Shown here one piece after another: positions 6,856 to 13,335 of a stretch of DNA of 16,884 bases. How positions within the stretch are numbered: the stretch's first letter is position 1; every line of letters starts with the position of its first letter. The stretch spans positions 1-16,884 of the forward strand of contig JBBDWK010000089.1 of NCBI GenBank assembly GCA_040902885.1. The letters run 5' to 3'. Source of the DNA: JBBDWK01 sp040902885. GTDB lineage: Bacteria; Acidobacteriota; Terriglobia; Bryobacterales; Bryobacteraceae. A model generated the notes under the pieces. It was not told the origin of the DNA. It ran no database searches and saw nothing but the letters and a program-made list of their open reading frames with translations. Made by a program: the position numbers and the translations under genes.

Positions 6856-7893
6856 TCAGCCGGCCACGTGTTCAAAGGCGTTCCGCATGTGCAATACGGC
6901 GGAGATCACCCGCTCATATTGCATGCGCATCGGGCCAAGAACCGCGATGCGGGTGGAAATGCCGCCCGGAAGGGTGAACGACAGCCCAATCAGCGCCAGC
7001 TCGCGCATGGCCGGGTGCGCCTCTTCCAGACCCACCTGCACGCGAAGATCTTCCGCGGCAGGATCGAGGAACTGGTCCAGGATCTCGATCATCCGTTTCT
7101 TTTCTTCGAGCGCGCGGAAGAGGTCGCGCATGGTCTCCCGGGTGAGGTGCATGTCCAGGCCCACCAGGTTGGAGGCGCCCTCCATATGAATCTCGGGACG
7201 CTGGTCCACTTCCAGAAGCCCTTTGGAATACAGCGTCTGGAGGCGCCCCAGGATCTCGTCATAGGCCGCCCGCTCGTGCTCCATGCGGCGCAGCAGCTCG
7301 CTTCGCACCTCCCCGAGCGGCCACCCGGCGAAGTTCCGGTTGACGTAGTTGCGGATGGAATTCAATTCATCCTGGGAGATGGATTCGTCCAGCGTCGCCA
7401 GCCGGTTGCGAACCATCCGGTCTCTGGTGACCAGGATCATGAGCACTCGGCGGTCGGGAAGAGCCAGCAGCTCGATCTGTTCCAGAACCTGGCTCCCCGA
7501 CGGCATCGCGAGGGCAATTCCCATGTTGCGGGTCAATTCGGTCAGCAGATGCGAGGAACGCTCCACGCGCCCCACCACCGTCTCGACCTCGCGCAACTCG
7601 TCGCGGAGCCGCTTGGCATCCGCGGCATGCACGCGCCTGGCGTGCAGAGATTTCACGTAGCAACGGAAGGCCTTGACGGTCGGTATGCGGCCCGCCGAAG
7701 TGTGGGGTTGGGATAAATAGCCCTCGTCCGCCAAATCCGCCATGGTGTTGCGGATGGAGGCGGCGCTCAAAGAGTCCCGCCGCCGTTTCGAGATGGTCCT
7801 CGATCCGACGGGTTCCCCGGTTTCGATGAAGGTTTTGACGATCGAGGCCAGAACTTCCTGATCTCTCGGCGTCAGTTCGTCCTCTCGCTGCAT
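6856..7893 (-). CDS. hrcA: Heat-inducible transcription repressor HrcA
   Basis: A 345-residue repressor that in other bacteria binds the CIRCE operator of chaperone operons and needs GroEL to fold into its active form. Residues 1-80 are the winged helix (LTPRDQEVLASIVKTFIET, GEPVGSRTIS, ASIRNTMADLADEGYLSQPHTSAGRIPT). The GAF-like and dimerisation region follows, and the C-terminal signature is present as ALIGLSFTLPGGISTRIAVLGPMRMQYERVI. Length matches the family. The ATG at 7893 is preceded by a leader of about 25 bases from a strong promoter. No CIRCE (TTAGCACTC, nine bases, GAGTGCTAA) can be found before it, so autoregulation here may use a diverged site or be lost. It is the first gene of the hrcA-grpE-dnaJ-ppa-alaC cluster. 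Confidence 0.96.
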   Translation of the reverse strand: MQREDELTPRDQEVLASIVKTFIETGEPVGSRTISKRRRDSLSAASIRNTMADLADEGYLSQPHTSAGRIPTVKAFRCYVKSLHARRVHAADAKRLRDELREVETVVGRVERSSHLLTELTRNMGIALAMPSGSQVLEQIELLALPDRRVLMILVTRDRMVRNRLATLDESISQDELNSIRNYVNRNFAGWPLGEVRSELLRRMEHERAAYDEILGRLQTLYSKGLLEVDQRPEIHMEGASNLVGLDMHLTRETMRDLFRALEEKKRMIEILDQFLDPAAEDLRVQVGLEEAHPAMRELALIGLSFTLPGGISTRIAVLGPMRMQYERVISAVLHMRNAFEHVAG

Positions 7894-7925
7894 ACGTTCA
7901 ATGGAAACGTGTGCTTCCTAACGAG

Positions 7926-7954
7926 ATTGTAGAGGTCCCACCGATGTTGGTCAA
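7926..7954 (-). promoter_or_regulatory. Sigma-70-type promoter of the hrcA operon
   Basis: On the minus strand, a -35 box TTGACC (7949-7954) and a -10 box TACAAT (7926-7931) are separated by exactly 17 bases. Each differs from consensus at one position. Transcription would start near 7919, giving a leader of about 25 bases to the hrcA ATG. No inverted repeat resembling CIRCE overlaps it. Confidence 0.7.
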
Positions 7955-7997
7955 CTCGGGACGCGCCGATCGCCCCCGAAGCCTGGCCCTCCCCTTG

Positions 7998-10052
7998 CTA
8001 TCTTTGAGCGCCGGGCGTTGTCTCCTGAGCGAGACGAATCCGCGCGTCTTCCAGCTTTTTCTTGATCTTGGCGATCTGTCCGCGATCCACTTCCGCTTCG
8101 GAACTTGACTCCCACTCCCTAACGGCAGCCTGCCACTGGGCAATCGCATCCCGGATCTTACCCTGCTTCCAATAGACGTCGCCCAGATGATCGTGCACCG
8201 TCGGGTCGTTGCCTACGCGATCGATAGCTTTCTTCAGGTTATTCTCGGCTTCGTCGAATTCGTTGAGCCGGAACTGCACCCAGCCCAGGCTGTCCAGATA
8301 GGCGCCGTTTTGCGGATCGAGCTCCAAAGCGCGCACGATCAGCTTGCGCGCCTCTTCCAGACGCACGTTTCTGTCCGCCAGCATGTAACCGAGGTAGTTG
8401 AGCGCGCCGGCGTTGTCCGGGTTGATCTCGAGGACCTTGCGGAACTCAGCTTCCGAGGCGTCGTAATTCTTCGACTTCTCATACATGGCGCCCCGCATGA
8501 AGTGAACGCCTTCTTTGTCCTCGGCCGTGCTGGAAAGCTTTTCGGCGGACTCCAGCGCCTTCTCCATCTCGGAAAAGTTCTTGGTCTTCTCGTGGACCTG
8601 GGCGATAGCCAGCCAAGTCTCCCGGTCGCGCTTTCCGTCGAACAGGGTGCGCATCAAGGCGATGGCCTCGCTGGACTTTCCCATATCGGCGAGGAGCGAT
8701 GCGTGTACCAGGGAGACCACGCGGTTATCCGGGTACTTCGCGCGCGCCGCCTCGGACTCCGTCAACGCTGCCGTATAGTCTTTCGCCATCCGCAAGGTGT
8801 CGATGATCTGCACGACCACCCGCGGAGCCAGCTCGGCATCCAGCTCGCCGATCTGACGGAACGCTTCAACGGCCGGCTGATAGCGCCCAGCCTGACGGCG
8901 CAGCTGACCGAGCCGCTCGAGGAGCAGAACGCGTGTGCTCTTTTCGGCGCGCGAATAGGAGGTTTTTGCCGTCTCCTCCAGCATCGCCTCCATTACGGCG
9001 ATAGCTTCGGGCGTCTTGCCTTCGGTCTCCAGCAGCCCGGCCTCCGCGAACCGCGTTTCGAGGCTGTTCTTGTCGAGTTCCTTGGCCTTGTTCAGCGCCG
9101 CCCATGCCTTCGGGAAATTCTGTTTGGTCCGGTACAGTTCGGCCAGCCGCAAATGGTTCTGGGCGTCCTTGGGCTCCGATGCGGCGAGATCTTCGAACAG
9201 GCTCACCGCTTCGTCCACGCGGTTGCTCATGGCCAGACTCTGCGCCAGTTCGCGCTTGATCTGTCCGTTGTCCGGAGCGAGTTGCAGGGCGCGCCGCAGC
9301 ACCTCGGCCGCGCTCGCATGGTCCTGCATCTGCTCATAGGCGCTGGCGAGCGCCATCAGGGTGCGCGAATTCGGGTTGCGGTCGGTAACGCGCCGCAGCA
9401 TCTCAATGGCGCCCGCGGTGTTGCCCACATCGGAGTAGACCATGGCGAGACCGGTGAGGGCCTCTTCGTGGTTCTCGTCGATTTCCAGAACCTTTTTGTA
9501 AGCCTTCTCCGCCTCCACCGAGTCGCGGGCGACGCGCTGCAAGCGGCCCAGGATCAGGAGGCTCTCCACGTCCTTGGAATCCTTCTCGACTACTTTTTGG
9601 AACTGCTCGATCGACTGCGCCAGCATCTTCTCGTTGATGCGGTTCTGCTGCGGATCGCCGATCATGCGCATGTAGATGCGGCCCAGCGTCCGCCGCGCGT
9701 TCAAATTGTCCGGGTTCTGTTTCAGCGCCGCTTCGGTCTCCGTCACCGCGTCCTTCAGCCGGCCGGATTGAATATAAAGATCGGTAAGCTCCTCGATGAG
9801 AAAAGAGGCCGAAGGATCCAGCCTCAAAGCCTCTTTATAATGATCGATCGCGCGGCCGAAGTGCTCGCCCCGGTTGCCGTATGCGGCGGCCAGCTCCGCA
9901 TATAGGTGCCCCATGGCGAAGTTATAGTATGCGCCGGACTTTTCGGCGGTTCCGGGACCCGCGTTCGCCGGTGGTTTGGGAGCGGGAGTCTGACCGTACA
10001 GCCCGGCGGCCACAAGCACCGCAATGAGGAAGGTTCTCGCTGGATGGATCAT
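7998..10052 (-). CDS. Secreted multi-TPR protein
   Basis: A 684-residue protein made almost wholly of tetratricopeptide repeats. The ATG at 10052 opens a signal peptide (IHPARTFLIAVLVAAGLYGQ), so the protein is probably periplasmic or envelope-bound. There is no lipobox cysteine. A proline-rich linker follows, then about 15 TPR units to the C-terminus; typical ones are AIDHYKEALRLDP and AEAEFRKVLEINPDNAGALNYLGYML. The closing block LEEARKLIVRALELDPQNGAYLDSLGW resembles the envelope TPR scaffolds of the Pseudomonas LbcA (PA4667) type, but such motifs recur widely, so this is only a hint. The frame stays open to 10244, but the extra residues have no signal-like or TPR character. TPR proteins bind partners rather than catalyse; the partner is unknown. 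It sits 104 bases upstream of hrcA, on the same strand, and divergent from miaA. Confidence 0.85.
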   Translation of the reverse strand: MIHPARTFLIAVLVAAGLYGQTPAPKPPANAGPGTAEKSGAYYNFAMGHLYAELAAAYGNRGEHFGRAIDHYKEALRLDPSASFLIEELTDLYIQSGRLKDAVTETEAALKQNPDNLNARRTLGRIYMRMIGDPQQNRINEKMLAQSIEQFQKVVEKDSKDVESLLILGRLQRVARDSVEAEKAYKKVLEIDENHEEALTGLAMVYSDVGNTAGAIEMLRRVTDRNPNSRTLMALASAYEQMQDHASAAEVLRRALQLAPDNGQIKRELAQSLAMSNRVDEAVSLFEDLAASEPKDAQNHLRLAELYRTKQNFPKAWAALNKAKELDKNSLETRFAEAGLLETEGKTPEAIAVMEAMLEETAKTSYSRAEKSTRVLLLERLGQLRRQAGRYQPAVEAFRQIGELDAELAPRVVVQIIDTLRMAKDYTAALTESEAARAKYPDNRVVSLVHASLLADMGKSSEAIALMRTLFDGKRDRETWLAIAQVHEKTKNFSEMEKALESAEKLSSTAEDKEGVHFMRGAMYEKSKNYDASEAEFRKVLEINPDNAGALNYLGYMLADRNVRLEEARKLIVRALELDPQNGAYLDSLGWVQFRLNEFDEAENNLKKAIDRVGNDPTVHDHLGDVYWKQGKIRDAIAQWQAAVREWESSSEAEVDRGQIAKIKKKLEDARIRLAQETTPGAQR

Positions 10053-10089
10053 CTGGTTGACTTTCTTTCCGTCCCGAAATCCTGCAAGC

Positions 10090-10119
10090 GGTACAAGATG
10101 GACGGCCTTGTCTCGTACC
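10090..10119. other. Interrupted dyad in the TPR/miaA divergent region
   Basis: GGTACAAG at 10090-10097 is mirrored by CTTG at 10107-10110 and GTACC at 10115-10119, with a four-base insertion in the right arm. The dyad overlaps the -35 box of the proposed miaA promoter. It could be an operator for the divergent pair or may be chance. Confidence 0.25.
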
Positions 10120-10127
10120 AGTATACT
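10099..10127 (+). promoter_or_regulatory. Candidate miaA promoter
   Basis: A -10 box TATACT (10122-10127) lies 17 bases after TGGACG (10099-10104), a weak -35 box. The -10 forms part of the palindrome AGTATACT (10120-10127), so it also reads as a -10 on the other strand, although no good -35 serves the TPR gene. The predicted leader to miaA is about 43 bases. Confidence 0.45.
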
Positions 10128-10176
10128 CCCGAAGCCGTTGAAACTCTCCCCACTGGCGGATGCGCTATGTTGAGGT

Positions 10177-11118
10177 GTGTTTTGGCCGTTGGTGGCGGTG
10201 TTGGGACCGACAGGATCGGGCAAAAGCGAACTGGGGCTGCGCATATGCGAGTCCTTCGATGGAGAGGCGGTGAATTGCGATTCACTGCAGCTCTACCGCT
10301 ACTTTGACGTGGGAACGGCGAAACTGGGTGCGGCCGAAAGAAGGGAAATTGCGCATCACCTGATCGATATCCTCGAACCCGCCGGCCTTTTCACCGCCGG
10401 GGAGTACGCGCGGGCCGGCCGCCAGGTGCTGGAGGAGATTCGCGGCCGCAAACGCCTGCCGGTGCTGGTGGGGGGAACCGGATTCTACCTGCGCGCCCTG
10501 CTCGAAGGTCTCTCGCCCGCCCCCGTTCGCGATCCGGATCTACGCGCCGGACTGCTCGAGCATGAGCGGAGGCGCCCGGGCTTCCTCCACCGCGTCCTGG
10601 GCCGCTTCGACCCTGCCGCAGCCGCGCGCATTCACGCCAACGACCTTCCCAAACTGACCCGCGCGGTTGAGATCTGCCTGCTCGCCGGCAAGCAGGCCTC
10701 CTCGGTACAGGCCATCCCGCGTCAGGCGCTCAAGGGGTTTCGCGCGCTGAAACTGGGGCTGAATCCTCTCCGCGAAACGTTGTCGCGCGTGCTCGACGAG
10801 CGTGCACGGCGGATGTTTCGCGAGGGACTGACGGAAGAGGTACGGAGCATTCTGGACCGTGGCGTCCCGCCCACCGCGAAACCTTTCGAATCGCTGGGTT
10901 ACAAGCAGGCATTGCAGTGTCTGCGGGGTGAGATTACGCCCGAGCAGGCGGTGGCGGATACCCAGACCGCTACGCGCCGGTATGCGAAGCGGCAGTTGAC
11001 ATGGTTCCGCCGCGAGAAGGACGTGATCTGGCTCGAAGGTTTTGGTAACGATCCGCACATCGTCGAGCGCGCACTGGGCGAGGTGAGTACGTTCTTGAAG
11101 TCCGCGGGCGAGCCCTGA
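10177..11118 (+). CDS. miaA: tRNA dimethylallyltransferase MiaA
   Basis: This cytosolic enzyme adds an isopentenyl group from DMAPP to A37 of tRNAs that read UNN codons, improving codon-anticodon pairing. Motifs in the 313 residues: P-loop GPTGSGKS (10-17), DSLQLYRYFDVGTAK (35-49) with the catalytic aspartate at 35, HHLIDILEP (60-68), VLVGGTGFYLRAL (97-109) with the active-site threonine, and the C-terminal RYAKRQLTWFRRE. Length is normal. No ATG is available: an in-frame stop at 10171-10173 limits the start to GTG 10177, TTG 10189, or GTG 10192 or 10198, all before the P-loop. The GAGG at 10172-10175 is only one base from GTG 10177 and 13 from TTG 10189, so the exact start is open. It is convergent with the GH42 gene, whose stop lies 11 bases beyond. 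Confidence 0.95.
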   Translation: MFWPLVAVLGPTGSGKSELGLRICESFDGEAVNCDSLQLYRYFDVGTAKLGAAERREIAHHLIDILEPAGLFTAGEYARAGRQVLEEIRGRKRLPVLVGGTGFYLRALLEGLSPAPVRDPDLRAGLLEHERRRPGFLHRVLGRFDPAAAARIHANDLPKLTRAVEICLLAGKQASSVQAIPRQALKGFRALKLGLNPLRETLSRVLDERARRMFREGLTEEVRSILDRGVPPTAKPFESLGYKQALQCLRGEITPEQAVADTQTATRRYAKRQLTWFRREKDVIWLEGFGNDPHIVERALGEVSTFLKSAGEP

Positions 11119-11129
11119 ATTGCCGTGGT

Positions 11130-13280
11130 CTATCGCTCAAGTTGAATCACAGCCACATTTCGGTCGTCAACAACCACTTCCACCGTGCGGCTTTTTACCT
11201 GCGGGCTACCGGTCTTCTGCCATAAGTCCCGCGCCATGGAGAAAGGCCCGAAGCGCTCGTCCAAGACGACTGTAACCGTCCGCGGTTGCCGCGTCGGGTT
11301 AACCACCCACAGATAAGCGCCGCCTTGGCCGTCATGCAGGCGCGCCTTCACGGAGCTATCGTTGATGCGGGCCATCTGGCGAACACTGGCCCAATCGAGT
11401 AAGCCGGCAAAGAAGGCCCTTGTCTCCGCCCCGGAATGCAGGAAATAGCCGGCGCCGGGAAAAGTTCCGATCAACAGCACACGGCCCTTACCAAGTTGAT
11501 GCTCGACGGCCGCGGGCCTCCCGCTTGTGTAGCGGCCTACGATACGGCCGTCGCCGGCCTCATACTCCTGCACGAAAAAGCGGCCGGAGATGCGCCTGGC
11601 CATAACCTCCAGCGTAAGATTGTCGAGCAGGTCGGGCGTGAATTCGACATAACTTTCGCGCGCGCCGAACAGGCGATCCAGGCCGAGATTGGGCTGCCGG
11701 ACGCCAACCTTGCCGCGCTCGCCGAAGTAACCCGGCAAGCCTTCACTCACCAGGTGGCCGCCGCGCTCTACATACTCGATGAGTTTTTTCGCGGTCGCCT
11801 CCTTGAGGTGAATCGGGTAGGGCAGGTATGCCAGCGGGTATTCCTGAATGTGGTCGATGTGGACGAAATCAGCCTGAATGTTGGAGTCGAAAAATGCCTG
11901 GTACGCGCCACGAGCGGATTCGGCATAGTGCCGTGTGTCGCCCTGCTGCACGTAGTTGAAGATCTGCGATTCCGGCACGAAGACGATGGCCGCCTCGCCC
12001 TTTGCCGGCCGCGACTGCCACAGCTTCGTTTGAGAGTTTGCCCAGCGCGCCACCTGCCCCGCCATCTCGGCACGCGGCGTAATGCTTCCATCCATGCCGA
12101 AGCCGCCGAAAGCGCCAAAGAGAGGACCATCCAGCAGAGGCCGCCAGCGTGGGTAGAGGATGCCGGTAGCGCCGCCGGTCATCGAGATCAGGTTCCAGAG
12201 CCGGACGTCCTTCTCTTCCGTAATGCGGCCGTCTTCGCGTGGTCTCCCCGTAACCTGCGGCTGCATCCAAAGCGGACCGGCCTGCGCCTCGGCGTGCCAG
12301 AAGGGCTTGCCGCGCGACCCGGCGCGAACCAGGTCGACGGCATGGAACTGCTTCCAGAGCTCGCTGCCTTTGCGGGAAGCGACCCACGTAAACCCCCACG
12401 CATCGACCTCCGCCGCCGAGCGCCACTCGTCGTTCGCCGAAGAAGGCAGGCGCTCGAGCGAGGATGCCACTCCGTGCGCCGTCACCTTGTTCTTCTTGTC
12501 GAGCGAGCGGACCAGCTCGGCGCGCCAGCGGAGCAGGCGGAATTGGTTGTCGATCCGGAACTCCAGCCAGTCGAGGCTCTCCGGATAGCCCGTGAAGCTG
12601 CGGGGCGGGTGAACGTTTTCCCAGGAGGCATAGCTGTAGCGGTGCCAGGCTTTGCCCAGCGCCTCCAAGCTTCCGTACTTCTCCATCAGCCAGCCGCGGA
12701 ACTTCTTCTGCGTGGCTTCGCAGTAGCAGAGCATGCGTTGCGGCGACCCGCCGGGATAGGAGTGTTCGTTCCACAGGTCCCAGGCCCATATGGCCTTGTG
12801 GCCTTTGTAGCGCTCCACTAGAGCCGTGAGGAATTTCCCGGCCTCGCCGCGCACGTCTTCGTTATCCAGGCAAAGCCCGGGGAACCCGCCGGTGGCGCTG
12901 GAGCCCGATATCTGCGAGTTGATGACAGTGCCATCGGAGGCGAGATAGCGGGCGTGGGCGTGCGAGTCGAACATCCACTCCGGCGCGGCCGTGATCATCT
13001 CGGCGACCGTCACCTTGATGTTGTTCTCCGCGGCGAGGTCCAGCATGCGGTCGTAATCCCGCCAGTCGTATTTGCCGGGAGCAACTTCGATGGCGGACCA
13101 CATGAACCAGTGGCGGAAATTGTTCATCCCGATCTTGGCCGCTGTCTGGTGATCGCGGGCCCAGTCCTCTTGCGGCGGATTCGATTTGCGGAAGTACACG
13201 GCGCCGTATGGGAAAACGGGATCCTGGGCCCGCATCGCAGGACCGAAAGACATCAAGATCAGAATCGCGCTAAGTCGCAT
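11130..13280 (-). CDS. Secreted GH42 beta-galactosidase-like glycoside hydrolase
   Basis: A 716-residue retaining glycosidase of the GH42 type. Residues 1-18 form a signal peptide (LSAILILMSFGPAMRAQ), unlike most GH42 enzymes, which are cytosolic. The TIM-barrel domain covers about 22-405. The probable acid/base is Glu172 (WDLWNEH) and the nucleophile Glu331 (FWHAEAQAG); ILYPRWRP also fits the barrel end. The beta-galactosidase trimerisation domain spans about 420-625 (AIVFVPESQIFNYV onward), followed by a small beta domain. The zinc loop CYCxxC of classical members is incomplete here, reading CYCEAT (185-190). The start at 13280 has AAGGAG (13286-13291) five bases upstream. It lies 55 bases after the TonB receptor gene and is probably co-transcribed, which suggests that galactoside or arabinoside fragments are cut outside the cytoplasm. 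The substrate cannot be read from sequence. Confidence 0.9.
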   Translation of the reverse strand: MRLSAILILMSFGPAMRAQDPVFPYGAVYFRKSNPPQEDWARDHQTAAKIGMNNFRHWFMWSAIEVAPGKYDWRDYDRMLDLAAENNIKVTVAEMITAAPEWMFDSHAHARYLASDGTVINSQISGSSATGGFPGLCLDNEDVRGEAGKFLTALVERYKGHKAIWAWDLWNEHSYPGGSPQRMLCYCEATQKKFRGWLMEKYGSLEALGKAWHRYSYASWENVHPPRSFTGYPESLDWLEFRIDNQFRLLRWRAELVRSLDKKNKVTAHGVASSLERLPSSANDEWRSAAEVDAWGFTWVASRKGSELWKQFHAVDLVRAGSRGKPFWHAEAQAGPLWMQPQVTGRPREDGRITEEKDVRLWNLISMTGGATGILYPRWRPLLDGPLFGAFGGFGMDGSITPRAEMAGQVARWANSQTKLWQSRPAKGEAAIVFVPESQIFNYVQQGDTRHYAESARGAYQAFFDSNIQADFVHIDHIQEYPLAYLPYPIHLKEATAKKLIEYVERGGHLVSEGLPGYFGERGKVGVRQPNLGLDRLFGARESYVEFTPDLLDNLTLEVMARRISGRFFVQEYEAGDGRIVGRYTSGRPAAVEHQLGKGRVLLIGTFPGAGYFLHSGAETRAFFAGLLDWASVRQMARINDSSVKARLHDGQGGAYLWVVNPTRQPRTVTVVLDERFGPFSMARDLWQKTGSPQVKSRTVEVVVDDRNVAVIQLER

Positions 13281-13285
13281 GGGTT

Positions 13286-13291
13286 CTCCTT
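13286..13291 (-). promoter_or_regulatory. Ribosome binding site of the GH42 gene
   Basis: AAGGAG on the minus strand, five bases before the ATG at 13280. It fixes the start ahead of the signal peptide and allows independent translation from a message shared with the upstream receptor gene. Confidence 0.65.
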
Positions 13292-13309
13292 GGGATATGA
13301 GGGCGGCGG

Positions 13310-13329
13310 GCGGGAGCCTGTGCCCCCGC
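13310..13329 (-). other. Stem-loop between the TonB receptor and GH42 genes
   Basis: On the minus strand, GCGGGGGC (13322-13329) and GCTCCCGC (13310-13317) pair over eight positions, including one G-U pair, around a four-base ACAG loop. No T-tract follows, so it is not a standard terminator. Its place seven bases after the receptor stop suits a 3'-end stabiliser or a partial attenuator that sets the receptor-to-enzyme ratio. Confidence 0.5.
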
Positions 13330-13335
13330 GCCTGG

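Noticed and set aside
5049..7716. Two long plus-strand frames (5049-6257 and 6415-7716)
   Set aside because: Antisense shadows of dnaJ, grpE and hrcA, all of which are firmly identified on the minus strand.
8187..9905. 572-residue plus-strand frame
   Set aside because: Antisense shadow of the TPR gene; no domain pattern, and the opposite strand has unmistakable TPR repeats.
10053..10244. 64-residue upstream extension of the TPR protein
   Set aside because: It would bury the clear signal peptide that begins at 10052 and would overlap the start of miaA.
11436..12821. 461-residue plus-strand frame
   Set aside because: Antisense shadow of the GH42 gene, produced by high GC content.
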